Notes: generated by a model not told the origin, from the sequence alone. A stretch of 64,000 bases of DNA from Paraburkholderia bannensis NBRC 103871 (GCF_000685015.1 NZ_BAYA01000013.1:203944-267943); one strand, 5' to 3'; counted from the first letter of the stretch, positions 1-8,893 are shown. A program made the numbers and translations.

Positions 1-1094
1 ACCGGCAGATAGCCCGTATCCTCGTGCCATTTCGCGGCCACGGCGGGCGACGTCAGGTAGGCGAGAAACTTCGCGACGCCCTTATAAACTTCGGGATTCT
101 TGCCCGCCAGCACCCACAGGCTCGCCCCGCCGATGATGGCGTTCTGCGGGGCGCCCTTCACGCTCGGGTCATAGGGCATCATGCCGGTGCCGAACTGGAA
201 TTTCGCATACTTCTGCACGTTGGCCAGCGCGCCGGACGAGCCCATCATGATCGCGCAATCGCCGCTATAAAACTTGGCCGTGGCCTCGTCCTTGCGGCCG
301 ACATAAGTGAACGTGCCGTCCTTCGCCATCTTCTGCAAAAAGGCGATATGGGCGACCTGGAGCGGCTTGTTGATTTCGAGTTCGGCGTCCGCGCCATCGA
401 AACCGTTATTGCGCGTCGCGATCGGCGCAGCGTGCCAGGCGCTGTAATTCTCAATCTGGATCCAGCCCTGCCAGCCGGTCGTGAAGCCGCAGTTCAGGCC
501 TGCGGCCTTGAGCTTCGCGGCATCGGCGGCGACTTCGGGCCAGGTTTTGGGCGGCGCATCGGGATTCAGGCCAGCTTTCCTGAACGCGTCGCGGTTGTAG
601 TAGAGCAGCGGCGTCGAGCTATTGAAGGGCATCGAAACAAGGTGCCCCGTTTTCGCATCGCCGTAATAACTGGCGACGGTCGGCACGAAGGCCTTTTCGT
701 CGAACGGCACGCCTGCGTTCTTCATCACGTCGTAGACGGGCACGACGGCCTTCTTCGCCTGCATCATCGTGGCCGTGCCCACTTCGTAGACCTGAAGAAT
801 CGCGGGGGCGTCGCCGCTGCGATAAGCGGCAATGCCGGCCGCGAGCGTCTGGTCGTAAGTGCCCTTGAAAACCGGCACGATCTTGTAGTCGCTCTGCGAC
901 GCGTTGAACTGCTGGGCGATTTCGTTCACGCGTTCGCCCAGTTCCGACTCCATTGCGTGCCAGAACTGGATTTCGGTGGGCGCGGCATGCGCCGCCTGCA
1001 CGCCGGATGCGAACAGCATCGCGGCGCCCAGTGCGCGCGCGGCGCCTCTTAGCGTATGACGTGGTTTCGTGCGCAACTTCTCGTGCTTTCTCAT
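1..1094 (-). CDS. ugpB: sn-glycerol-3-phosphate ABC transporter binding protein UgpB (3' truncated)
   Basis: Periplasmic solute-binding protein for glycerol-3-phosphate and glycerophosphodiesters, delivering ligand to a UgpAE-UgpC ABC importer. The frame opens at an ATG at 1092-1094 and runs off the left edge, so about 364 residues are visible of a family near 440. An N-terminal signal peptide ends around VQAAHA; the mature protein begins APTEIQFWHAMESELGERV, the characteristic UgpB opening, followed by FKGTYDQTLAAGIAAYRSGD and a typical PAILQVYEVGTATMM segment. UgpA, UgpE and UgpC would be expected beyond the left edge but cannot be seen. It lies 89 bp downstream of the fluoride exporter gene on the same strand and probably has its own promoter. 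Identification from sequence resemblance is strong. Confidence 0.93.
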   Translation of the reverse strand, partial: MRKHEKLRTKPRHTLRGAARALGAAMLFASGVQAAHAAPTEIQFWHAMESELGERVNEIAQQFNASQSDYKIVPVFKGTYDQTLAAGIAAYRSGDAPAILQVYEVGTATMMQAKKAVVPVYDVMKNAGVPFDEKAFVPTVASYYGDAKTGHLVSMPFNSSTPLLYYNRDAFRKAGLNPDAPPKTWPEVAADAAKLKAAGLNCGFTTGWQGWIQIENYSAWHAAPIATRNNGFDGADAELEINKPLQVAHIAFLQKMAKDGTFTYVGRKDEATAKFYSGDCAIMMGSSGALANVQKYAKFQFGTGMMPYDPSVKGAPQNAIIGGASLWVLAGKNPEVYKGVAKFLAYLTSPAVAAKWHEDTGYLP

Positions 1095-1183
1095 CGGGCT
1101 CTCTTCCTGAACGGGGATGTCGATACGGGATGGCGAAACACAAAGCTGCGCAAGGTTAGCATAGCGATATGGCGCGAATGTGC

Positions 1184-2434
1184 TTATTGCACTGCTTCAG
1201 ACTGGTGCTTGCGATGCTTGCCATGCCCGATGCGCTGCGCGCGATAAATGCCCGTGTGCCCGGAAAACAGATAAGCGCTCACGCAGCCGATTGCCGCCAG
1301 CGGGCCGATATCCGCGCCGAACAATTCGACGGCCATGAGCGTCGTGGCAATCGGCGTATTGGCCGCGCCCGAAAACACGGCGACAAAGCCAATGCCCGCC
1401 ATCAGTGCAAACGGCATATGCAGCAGCGGAGCGAGCGTATTGCCAAGCGTCGCGCCGATATAAAAAAGCGGCGTGACTTCTCCACCCTTGAAGCCCGTGC
1501 CGAGCGATGCAATCGTGAAGACGAATTTGCCCAGGCTGTCCCACGGCTGCATCGGCATCTGGAAAGCGCGCACGATATCGGGGATGCCCAGGCCGATGTA
1601 GTGGTACGCGTCCAGCGCCCACACCGCCGTCGCGACCACCATACCGCCGCACAGCGGGCGCAACGGCGCATACGCGATATGGCGCTTCACGAAAGCCCCC
1701 AGGCGATGCGTGCAGGTCGCGAACGCCATGCCGACCAGTCCGAACACAATCCCCGCAAGCGCCACGGCGATCACGCTGCCGAAGCCCACCGGCACGATCG
1801 GCCCAATCGCGTAGTGCACGTGATGAACGCCCCATGTGAGGCACACCTGGTCGGCGACGATGCCCGCGACCACGCACGGAAAGATCGCGTCATAGCGCAT
1901 GCGCCCGATCGCCAGCACCTCCAGCCCGAATACCGCACCCGCCAGCGGCGTGCCGAACACGGACGCAAAGCCCGCACTCATCCCCGCCATCAGCAGCACG
2001 CGGCGGTCTTCGTGGCCAAGGCGAAATACGTGCGTCAGTTGATCCGCGAGCGCACCGCCCATCTGCACCGCCGTGCCTTCACGCCCCACCGACGCGCCGA
2101 ACAGATGCGACACGATAGTGCCGCCCAGCACGAGCGGCGCCATGCGCAGCGGCACGACTTTCTTCGGATCGTGGATTTCGTCGATGAGCAGGTTGTTGCC
2201 CGCATCGACGGGCTTGCCGAGCCGGTTATAGATCCAGCCGACCGCAAAACCTGCTAGCGGCAGCAGCCAGATCGCCCAGCGATGCGCTTCGCGCCACGAG
2301 GTCGCATCATCGAGTGCAAAGAGAAAAAAGGCCGACGCGCTGCCCGCAAGCGCAGCGACGAGACTGGCAATAAGCAGCCACTTGCCGAAATACGGCAGCA
2401 GTTCGAGTTGTTCAATACGGCGGAATCGATCCAT
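1184..2434 (-). CDS. clcF: CLC-family fluoride/proton antiporter (CLC-F type)
   Basis: Multi-pass inner-membrane CLC transporter of 416 residues, predicted to expel fluoride. The segment NNLLIDEIHDPKKVVPLRM followed by GASVGREGTAVQMG (residues about 81-126) is the pattern of the bacterial CLC-F clade; the gating glutamate is in GREG near residue 119. A later FKGGEVTPLFYIGA loop replaces the usual GxFxP of chloride CLCs. The start ATG at 2432-2434 (MDRFRRIEQL) is chosen because upstream in-frame codons fall inside a fluoride riboswitch aptamer at 2516-2580, which itself fixes the substrate as fluoride. What is seen: CLC motifs and the riboswitch. What is known: crcB-motif riboswitches control fluoride exporters. 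Chloride transport is the less likely alternative. Confidence 0.9.
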   Translation of the reverse strand: MDRFRRIEQLELLPYFGKWLLIASLVAALAGSASAFFLFALDDATSWREAHRWAIWLLPLAGFAVGWIYNRLGKPVDAGNNLLIDEIHDPKKVVPLRMAPLVLGGTIVSHLFGASVGREGTAVQMGGALADQLTHVFRLGHEDRRVLLMAGMSAGFASVFGTPLAGAVFGLEVLAIGRMRYDAIFPCVVAGIVADQVCLTWGVHHVHYAIGPIVPVGFGSVIAVALAGIVFGLVGMAFATCTHRLGAFVKRHIAYAPLRPLCGGMVVATAVWALDAYHYIGLGIPDIVRAFQMPMQPWDSLGKFVFTIASLGTGFKGGEVTPLFYIGATLGNTLAPLLHMPFALMAGIGFVAVFSGAANTPIATTLMAVELFGADIGPLAAIGCVSAYLFSGHTGIYRAQRIGHGKHRKHQSEAVQ

Positions 2435-2515
2435 TGGTCTTGTGCCTGAAAAACTACGGGCTGACCAGGGTGCGGGAGGTAGAGACGAGCGCCCACAGCT
2501 CCGACAATGGTCAGT

Positions 2516-2580
2516 AACTGTAGGCGTCATTAACCGCAGAACGAACGTGCGGTGGTTAAAGGAGGAACGCCATCTCCGAG
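2516..2580 (-). ncRNA. Fluoride riboswitch (crcB motif)
   Basis: Read on the minus strand the region contains CGGAGATGGCGTTCCTCC, then an AACC-ACCGC segment, a CCGC/GCGG stem, and ends GGTTAATGACGCCTACAG. These are the hallmark conserved blocks of the fluoride aptamer, including GGCGT pairing with ACGCC and the terminal CTACAG. It sits about 80 bases ahead of the CLC-F start codon. Downstream, CTGACC (near 2510) and GGTCAG (near 2461) can pair and may form part of the expression platform; that part is inference. Confidence 0.92.
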
Positions 2581-2641
2581 GGCGTGACTATACACTAAAA
2601 CGCCGCAGGCCCTGTAGCCCTCCAAAAAAGCCCGGCGCGCC

Positions 2642-3754
2642 TTATAGCTGATCCTGCACGCGCACGACGCGCGTCGCGTGCGTGAGCGGATCGCGCCAGA
2701 CGAGTGTGGTGCGATCCACCTCGGCGCGATCGTGCTGCACGCCGCCGTGAATCAGGAAATAGCTGGTATTCACGTCGTAAAGCGATGAATCGAGCGTCAC
2801 GCCTTCTACGCCCGCCGCTTCGAGCGCCAGCGACACGTCGCTCATATTACGGAAAAACACGGTCTGGCGGCGCGCCACGAATGCCTGCGCCTTCGCCAGC
2901 GTCATCTCTGGCACGATCGCGCTGAGCACCTCGGCGCTTGCCGTGTTCATGTTCACCGGCGTGGCGTTCGGCAAGACGGTAATGAACGGGCGCAATCGCG
3001 CAACGGCAGCCGGCGTGAAGCCAGGGATGTCGAGCAGCGCATCGGTATCGGTCATCAGCAGCGACGCCGCCTTGCTGTCCGCATCCGCGCCATCGTCGAG
3101 ACCTGGGTTGTCGGTGAAGGTCGCGCCGTCTTCCTGGGGCTGCGCCGATGTACTCGATGTGCTGGTTTCGCTCGACGTGCCCGCGTTTTCGAAGCGCGTA
3201 GCGGAATGCGACAGCCCCGCGCGCACGTACAGCGCCGTCTTGCTCGCCAGTTGCCCATCGACGCCCAAGAGTTGCAGCAAGCGCTGAAACGCCTGCAATT
3301 GCGTGACGTTCACCTCCAGCACGCCAGGCGAGGGGTTCGACACGAGACTGCGCAGGTTGAAGCGCGACTGGGCGTCCTCGACCGTGCCGGTCAGCCATGT
3401 CGATCCCACCTGTGCACCATCGTCATCCATGTTGCCGATGAAATGACTCAAGCGCGTGCGCGCAACCGGCGTGCTCCACAGCCCGCCCAGATACGTGACG
3501 GACGGCAGCGTATCGGCCTCGGCGTGCAGCACGAGCCGTGTCCAGTCGAGCGCGCCGCGCGCGACCCATTGCGCCTGGCCGAGCAAACGCTGGTTCTCGA
3601 TGCGCCTGACCTGCACCTGCTCGCGCCAGAGAATGCCCGACACCAGAATGGCCGCCAGCGCCATCACCAGCAGCGCGGTGATGATCGCCGCGCCGCGCTC
3701 ACGGCGCGCTGCGTATCGTGTGTTTAGGGTGTTCCGCCTGCTTCGCGCGCCCAT
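2642..3754 (-). CDS. gspK: Type II secretion minor pseudopilin GspK
   Basis: Tip pseudopilin of a type II secretion pseudopilus, 370 residues. The N-terminus MGARSRRNTLN leads to a prepilin peptidase site RRERG|AAIITALL near residue 21 and a single hydrophobic helix; as in other GspK proteins the glutamate at position +5 is missing. The later part has the family pattern, with an EDAQSRFNLRSL segment and helix-hairpin-helix-like repeats around DIPGFTPAAVARLRP and NMNTASAEVLSAI. The ATG at 3752-3754 lies 2 bases after the gspJ stop, so the two are co-transcribed. An in-frame extension upstream to 4000 overlaps gspJ and is not credible. The last gene of a minus-strand phosphoesterase-peroxidase-gspI-gspJ-gspK set. 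Confidence 0.9.
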   Translation of the reverse strand: MGARSRRNTLNTRYAARRERGAAIITALLVMALAAILVSGILWREQVQVRRIENQRLLGQAQWVARGALDWTRLVLHAEADTLPSVTYLGGLWSTPVARTRLSHFIGNMDDDGAQVGSTWLTGTVEDAQSRFNLRSLVSNPSPGVLEVNVTQLQAFQRLLQLLGVDGQLASKTALYVRAGLSHSATRFENAGTSSETSTSSTSAQPQEDGATFTDNPGLDDGADADSKAASLLMTDTDALLDIPGFTPAAVARLRPFITVLPNATPVNMNTASAEVLSAIVPEMTLAKAQAFVARRQTVFFRNMSDVSLALEAAGVEGVTLDSSLYDVNTSYFLIHGGVQHDRAEVDRTTLVWRDPLTHATRVVRVQDQL

Positions 3755-3756
3755 CG

Positions 3757-4449
3757 TCACTCTCCCACCAGGAATGCGCGGCTGACCGGCCGCTTGAGCG
3801 ACGACGCGCTGATGCTCACCTGCACGCCCGTGACCGCGCGCGGCAGCGGCATAGTGGCGAGTTGCGGAATCGTCAGGTTGTTGTCGTTGGTCGCAATGGC
3901 GCTGCGCACGTCGTCCATGTGCGTCGTCCAGCCGGTCTTCGGCACGTACATGCGCACCTGGATCGCGCCCACGCCATTCATGAGCGGCACCGAACTCCAC
4001 GTGACGTCCTCGCCTTTGCGCATGACGCGGCGAAGCTGGTTGAAGTTGCCGATCGGCGGCGACGCATAGCGGATCACGAGCCCTTCGGCGACGTGATAAC
4101 GCACCACTTCAAGACGCGGCGCCATGCCCGCTGCCGCCGGATAGGTGCGCACGATCTGCAGGCCCGACGCGTCGGCGGCGACGGCGCTGCCGCCGGTTTC
4201 GTCGTCGGAAACCGCGAGGCGCGCGTCAATGCGCATCTGGTCGAACAGCTGCGCGAAAACACGCTCGTCGGCCATCGAGCGCGAGATCGCGTCGCGGCCT
4301 CGCGCAATGGCGTCCAGACCGCGCCACGCCAGCACCGCGACGACCGCAAGGATCGCCACCGCCACCAGCAATTCGAGCAGCGTGAAGCCGCTTTCCTGTG
4401 CATACGCACGCGTGAGCGTACGGCGCTTATAACGAACGGCTGGTTTCAT
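3757..4449 (-). CDS. gspJ: Type II secretion minor pseudopilin GspJ
   Basis: Minor pseudopilin of 230 residues. After a short basic leader the class III signal ESG|FTLLELLVAVAIL is plain, with the conserved Glu at +5, followed by a membrane helix. The body matches GspJ in size and in the DAIARGRDAISRSMADERVF region right after the helix. GspJ, GspI and GspK form the tip complex that primes the pseudopilus. The start overlaps the end of gspI by 23 bases and the stop is 2 bases from gspK, indicating a tightly packed operon. Confidence 0.9.
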   Translation of the reverse strand: MKPAVRYKRRTLTRAYAQESGFTLLELLVAVAILAVVAVLAWRGLDAIARGRDAISRSMADERVFAQLFDQMRIDARLAVSDDETGGSAVAADASGLQIVRTYPAAAGMAPRLEVVRYHVAEGLVIRYASPPIGNFNQLRRVMRKGEDVTWSSVPLMNGVGAIQVRMYVPKTGWTTHMDDVRSAIATNDNNLTIPQLATMPLPRAVTGVQVSISASSLKRPVSRAFLVGE

Positions 4450-4822
4450 CGTCGAACATCGTCATGAGTTGCGCCAGGTTGCCTTTATGTCCCGGCGCGG
4501 TGACGGAGATCTGCACGCGCCTGAACAACGGGTTCGGCGTAGTGCTCACGCTTTGCGTGCACATCAGGACGAGGTTGCCCTCCGAGCAGTCGAACTGCGT
4601 CACCCCCAGCGACGGCCACGCATGCGCGAGGCGCAGCTCCGCCAGTACGTTGTCGGCGCTCCAGCCCGCCAGCAAGCGCCGGTGCAAGTCGGCCTCGCTG
4701 GACGCCAGGTTGCCGACCGCCCGCATCGAAGCCGCCAGCGCCACGGCAATGATGGCGAGCGCCACAAGCACTTCGATCATCGTGAAGCCGCGTGACTTGC
4801 GCTTATTGCTCGTAGCCGTCAT
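4427..4822 (-). CDS. gspI: Type II secretion minor pseudopilin GspI
   Basis: Minor pseudopilin of 131 residues. The leader MTATSNKRKSRG is followed by FTMIEVLVALAIIAVALA, a type IV prepilin cleavage site with Glu at +5. The remainder has the GspI pattern: a SADNVLAELRLAHAWPSLG stretch and a C-terminal beta region. It overlaps the upstream cytochrome peroxidase gene by 20 bases and the downstream gspJ by 23 bases. GspH and the major pseudopilin GspG, which normally precede gspI, are absent; a peroxidase gene occupies that position instead. Confidence 0.9.
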   Translation of the reverse strand: MTATSNKRKSRGFTMIEVLVALAIIAVALAASMRAVGNLASSEADLHRRLLAGWSADNVLAELRLAHAWPSLGVTQFDCSEGNLVLMCTQSVSTTPNPLFRRVQISVTAPGHKGNLAQLMTMFDDETSRSL

Positions 4823-6236
4823 TCAACGTCTTCAGGAAGGCGATGATGTCGTCGATGTCCTGCTCCGACATTGCAGGTTTGTCGCCGAACTTGCGGTCGA
4901 ACGGAGCATCGGCCACGTCGATATTCGCTGCGTACTTCGCGGGAATATCGTTGTACTTCTGCGGCCTGCCGCTCGCGTCATGCGGATAGATCTTGTCCGG
5001 AGCGGTTTCGCGCAGGTTGTAGAAGTCCATCACGTGCTTGAGGTCGTGATAGACGCCGTTGTGGAAAAACACCTGGCGGGTCGCGGAATTGCGCAGCGTC
5101 GGCGTGAGGAACATGCCGCAGTATTGCGTCTGGCTCGCGAGATCCTGGCGATACGGGCCGCAAATTCCCATGTCGAAGAACTTCGGATCCTTGTTTTGCG
5201 CCAGTTCCGCATTGCGCGGCACGCCCAGCGCTTCATATTGCGTGTCGGTGAAGAGCGGCGGCAGGCCGTCGCGGCCCGGCTGGCTCAAGTGGCAGCCCGC
5301 GCAGTTCGCCTTGTCCTGGTCATTGAAAAGACGCAGCCCGCGCAGTTCCGCCTGACTCAAGCGCGCCTTGCCCTCCAGCCAGTAGTCGTACTTGCTGTTG
5401 AACTCGTGGAACGATGCGTCTTCGATCTGGTAGCGGCTGACGGCGGACATCGCCTCGTCGACCAGCATCGACGACCCGGACGACACCGCGGGCCCGAACA
5501 GCTTCCTGAGCTTCGCGAGATACCCGCCGCGTTCGAGCTTGCGCGCGACTTCGGCTTCGCTCGTATTGGCCATTTCCACTGGATTGAACAGCGGCCCCAT
5601 CGCTTGCGCCTGCAACGTGTCGGCGCGGCCATCCCAGAACAGGCCGCCTTGCGGCACCATCGCGGGCGCGGCGGGCGCGACGCCTGCATTCTTCTGCGCG
5701 CGCGTCACGCCTTGCGCCTGTTGCGCGGTCGTGGTGAGACTCACCGGCGCGACGTCCATGTCGGGCGCATCGGGGCCGATGCTGAAATTGGCCTGCCGAT
5801 AAAGATACGCCAGCGAAGGCGGCGGACGGTAGCCGTGCTGCGTCATATCTGCACCGCCCAGTTGCACCGAAAGCGCGTTCGGCGGCCCATACGAATGCTG
5901 TGGGCTATGGCACGAGGCGCAGGACTGCGTGCCGGAAGCGGACAACGATTGATCGTAGAAAATCTGCTTGCCGATCTGCGCGAGCACGCTCAACGGCGCA
6001 TTTTGCGGCTTCATCAGGTGAACCGGATGCGGATTCACCCCAAAGCGGTCTTCAAGCATGCCGCCGATGGCCTCCGGCATACGCTCGGGATGATTGAAGG
6101 CATAGGCGCCGCACGCCGCCAGGATCAGCAGGCCGGCAAGCGCAGCCCACAGCACGAAGCGATACCGCGCCCGCCCGGTGGAAGGCTTGTTGCCTCCCGT
6201 GGTTGCGTGCGCAACGACATTCAAACGAGAATTCAT
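4803..6236 (-). CDS. Di-haem cytochrome c peroxidase (CcpA/MauG family)
   Basis: Predicted periplasmic, inner-membrane-anchored di-haem protein of 477 residues. A hydrophobic segment at about residues 27-47 anchors or exports it. Two haem-binding CXXCH motifs are present: CASCH at 106-110 and CAGCH at 312-316. The GLFWDGRADTL segment (about 198-208) and the late FLTPTLRNSATRQVFFHNG segment are typical of the MauG/peroxidase superfamily. Such enzymes reduce hydrogen peroxide with electrons from small cytochromes or oxidise protein substrates. Its 3' end overlaps gspI and it follows the phosphoesterase gene by 133 bases, so it is part of the same transcript. Whether it is a secreted substrate, or serves redox needs of the operon, cannot be told. 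Confidence 0.88.
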   Translation of the reverse strand: MNSRLNVVAHATTGGNKPSTGRARYRFVLWAALAGLLILAACGAYAFNHPERMPEAIGGMLEDRFGVNPHPVHLMKPQNAPLSVLAQIGKQIFYDQSLSASGTQSCASCHSPQHSYGPPNALSVQLGGADMTQHGYRPPPSLAYLYRQANFSIGPDAPDMDVAPVSLTTTAQQAQGVTRAQKNAGVAPAAPAMVPQGGLFWDGRADTLQAQAMGPLFNPVEMANTSEAEVARKLERGGYLAKLRKLFGPAVSSGSSMLVDEAMSAVSRYQIEDASFHEFNSKYDYWLEGKARLSQAELRGLRLFNDQDKANCAGCHLSQPGRDGLPPLFTDTQYEALGVPRNAELAQNKDPKFFDMGICGPYRQDLASQTQYCGMFLTPTLRNSATRQVFFHNGVYHDLKHVMDFYNLRETAPDKIYPHDASGRPQKYNDIPAKYAANIDVADAPFDRKFGDKPAMSEQDIDDIIAFLKTLNDGYEQ

Positions 6237-6369
6237 GATGACGACAACGAGAAGTTAACGCGCTACACAACGGCAAATCGAGCCAGCGCATCACGCTGGC
6301 TCGTCAGTACGGTCACGAACCGGATAAGCCCCGCCTGCGCGCATGACGCAGGCGAGGAACACAGCGCCG

Positions 6370-8097
6370 CTAGTTGGTGACCGATATGGCAGGCGCCGAT
6401 GACAGTTTGGTGCCGAGGCTCGAATCCAGGTACAGCACGGAGTTGTTGCCGCTGCCGCTGAAATTGAACATGCCCAGGATGCTGCCCGCCGATGCGTCGA
6501 ACGATCCGCTGCCGATGCGCGTGCCGCCCAGCCAGTTGTCCTCGATGAACCGCGTGATCGAGGCCTGCGTGATGGCCGTGCTGTCCACGTAATTGCTCCG
6601 CGCCCACGGCGAGATCACGATGAACGGCGTACGCGTACCCGGGCCGCAGCGGCCATTGACCGGCGAGCCCGTGACGCCGAGCGGCGCGGTGCCCGTGCCG
6701 CAGGTGCTCGTGCCGTTCAGGTAGTCGTTGGTCGAGTACGACGCGCTGGTCGGCGTGATGTACTGGTGGTCGTACCAGCCGTCCGAATCGTCATAGGCGA
6801 TGATGACCGCGGTGTTCTTCCAGTCCGGCTGTTCTTCCAGGAAATTGACGACGTTGGTCACGAACGACTGCTCGTCCAGCGGATCCGAATTGCCCGGGTG
6901 CGCATCCTGGACGGCAGGCGCCTTCAGGAAGCTCACGGACGGGAAATTGCCCGCCTTCACCGCGGTATAGAAGTCGTTGACGTCGTACTGGTGATGAACC
7001 GGCGTGGACGTGCTGTCCTTCGGCTCGGTGTAGCCGATGTCGGCCGTCGAGGTCGGGCGCGTATGCGCCGGGTTCGACGTCGTCGTGTAGTACTGGAACC
7101 ATGCATGGTGCGGCACATAGTCTACGACCGTCGAGTTCAGCACCGACGAATACGTGCTGCGGGTGCAGCCCGTCGTGCCGTTGGCGTTGGTCGTCGACAA
7201 ATTGAAGCCGCCCATGAAGCCGCCCCACGTAATGCCCGCCGAATTCAGCAGGTCGCCGATGTTCTTGTTCGACGAGCTCATCGCGGCCGTGACCGTGGTG
7301 CTGCTGTCGTTCGAGATCGTGCAGGCGTCGTTGGTCGGGTCGAGGTCGCCAATCAGCGAGAAACCGTCTGCGCCGTCCGCGATCGCCTGCGTGCTCAGCG
7401 ACGTGCCGCCGGAGATGGTCGTGCTGTTGGTGCTGGTGCCAGTCGTGAGCGTCACGCCGTTGGTCTGCCCCGAGATCACTTCGAGCGCGCCCGGCGTCGA
7501 CGGCCCGAACGTCCCCGTATAGGCGTTGTCGTTCATCGCGAAGTGCTGCGCGTAGTTCCACATCGCCGTGACGGTGTTGCCGTCGAAGTAACCCATCACC
7601 ATGCCCTTCGTGTCGAACACGCCCGAGCCGGTGGTGGTGGCCTTGCCCGTGTAGTAGGCAAACTCGTCCATCGCGCCATTGTCTTCAGCCTCCTGCTCGG
7701 GGCTGTAGTTATGGTTCTGCGAAGCGGTGTTGGCCTGGGCGCGGTCGATCCGGAACGGCTGGAGATACGCCGCCGTAATGCCCGAGATGGTGAGATTGGT
7801 GGCGTTATAGGAATTCGGGTTGTCGGTGAGCAGCGTGGTCGTCAGGCCGTTGACGGTCGGCGTGCCGGAGGCTGCGGTGAATGCGGGCTCGCCGGACGGG
7901 TTGTCCGCATTCGGATAGGTGCCGAAATAATGATCGAACGACTCGTTCTCGCCGTAGATCACCACAAGGTGCTTGATCGGCGTGGCGGTGGTCAGCGCGT
8001 CCTGCGCGCTCACCGTGCTTGTCGTGTTGCTGCCGCAAGCGGCCAGCCAATTTGCAGTGGCAGCCAACGCTATGGCTGTCCAGACGGTACGACGCAT
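6370..8097 (-). CDS. Phosphoesterase-family lipoprotein (AcpA/phospholipase C-like)
   Basis: Secreted or surface phosphoesterase of the PF04185 family, 575 residues, acting on phosphomonoesters or phospholipids. The signal peptide ends in a lipobox LAAC, so the mature protein should be lipidated. The active-site block GENESFDHYFGTYP (residues about 50-63) is the family signature; later MWNYAQHFAMNDNAY, HPGNSDP and AYDDSDGWYDHQY blocks are also diagnostic, the last carrying metal ligands. The ATG at 8095-8097 is chosen because AAGGGGA lies just upstream; 16 codons further upstream are in frame but lack a ribosome site. It heads the operon that continues with the peroxidase and gspIJK, and so is a good candidate cargo of this secretion locus. 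Exact substrate unknown. Confidence 0.88.
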   Translation of the reverse strand: MRRTVWTAIALAATANWLAACGSNTTSTVSAQDALTTATPIKHLVVIYGENESFDHYFGTYPNADNPSGEPAFTAASGTPTVNGLTTTLLTDNPNSYNATNLTISGITAAYLQPFRIDRAQANTASQNHNYSPEQEAEDNGAMDEFAYYTGKATTTGSGVFDTKGMVMGYFDGNTVTAMWNYAQHFAMNDNAYTGTFGPSTPGALEVISGQTNGVTLTTGTSTNSTTISGGTSLSTQAIADGADGFSLIGDLDPTNDACTISNDSSTTVTAAMSSSNKNIGDLLNSAGITWGGFMGGFNLSTTNANGTTGCTRSTYSSVLNSTVVDYVPHHAWFQYYTTTSNPAHTRPTSTADIGYTEPKDSTSTPVHHQYDVNDFYTAVKAGNFPSVSFLKAPAVQDAHPGNSDPLDEQSFVTNVVNFLEEQPDWKNTAVIIAYDDSDGWYDHQYITPTSASYSTNDYLNGTSTCGTGTAPLGVTGSPVNGRCGPGTRTPFIVISPWARSNYVDSTAITQASITRFIEDNWLGGTRIGSGSFDASAGSILGMFNFSGSGNNSVLYLDSSLGTKLSSAPAISVTN

Positions 8098-8400
8098 CAC
8101 AATCCCCTTCTTATTGACGTAGATGTTTTTGTGTTGCCATTGCATTGCTTTTCTCAGGCGACGGAATCATGCAATTGCAATGTGACGTCGTAACGTAGGG
8201 TGCATTTCATCACCTTTCCTGCTTTATTTCCGAATCTTTCCTGCACCTCTTTTAATAATTCGTATATCGAATCAATAATCCGGGACTCACAGCTTGAAGA
8301 ATTTGCGCAATACTTCGAAGCCGTTTTATCTCCAAGCGTGTGCGCCACGATGGCATGAAGGCGCAACGCCCGCTTCGGCCGGTAGCCGATGGAGCGAATC
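8098..8400. other. Divergent intergenic region with AT-rich inverted repeat
   Basis: This 303-base gap separates the minus-strand phosphoesterase operon from the plus-strand proline-rich gene. It is unusually AT-rich for the window around 8240-8280 and contains the perfect inverted repeat ATTCG-TATAT-CGAAT at 8258-8272. The repeat could be an operator for either direction. I see no confident sigma70 promoter and no open reading frame worth calling. Confidence 0.3.
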
Positions 8401-8655
8401 GTGAAACTCAAGGCTCTCTTTGCCCTCGTTGTATTGGGATGCGCGTCGTCGTTGGCGCTTGCCCAGCAGTACGACGGCGGCCCCGATACCGCTTCGGGCA
8501 AGCCGCCGCGCCCGCCTTGTGGCGGGCCTCCGCCCGGGCCGCCGCCCTCGCACGCAAAACCCGGCGATGCCCCGCCGCCGCAATTCAACGGGTCGGCGCC
8601 GCCGCATCATGCGGATGGCCCGCCACCTGACGGGCCGCCGCCCGGCTGTCACTGA
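8401..8655 (+). CDS. Small exported proline/glycine-rich protein
   Basis: An 84-residue protein with a clean signal peptide (MKLKALFALVVLGCASSLALAQ) followed by an extremely proline- and glycine-rich tail with repeated PPPGPPP and DGPPP units ending in CH. The GTG start at 8401 is preferred because GGAG lies 6 bases upstream; an ATG at 8389 in the same frame would add four residues but has no ribosome site. Similar proline-rich small exported proteins occur in Burkholderiales, but I do not recognise a named family. It is divergent from the phosphoesterase operon and precedes gspD on the same strand by 238 bases. Function unknown; a cell-envelope or secreted role is inferred from the signal peptide only. 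Confidence 0.65.
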   Translation: MKLKALFALVVLGCASSLALAQQYDGGPDTASGKPPRPPCGGPPPGPPPSHAKPGDAPPPQFNGSAPPHHADGPPPDGPPPGCH

Positions 8656-8893
8656 TATTTGATGTGTGCGCAACGGGCAGCGCATTCCTCGACGTTGCTG
8701 GCCGGTTGCGCAATGCGCTAATCCCTTCGCGATTTCCATTACCGTTTCTATCCCGATCGATTCGCTATCGCCATGATTCGTAAAGAAACGCGAATCCCGC
8801 CTTGCAAGAATTGTTAATCTGGCGATCGTTGGCCGTCACTCGCACGTCTTGTTGAAAAAATAGACTGCGACGCTTTTCGCCTTCCGGCGAGAC

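Noticed and set aside
2600..2641. Terminator just after gspK on the minus strand
   Set aside because: A GGGC-TTTTTT string is there, but no stable stem-loop with a proper loop precedes the T-run.
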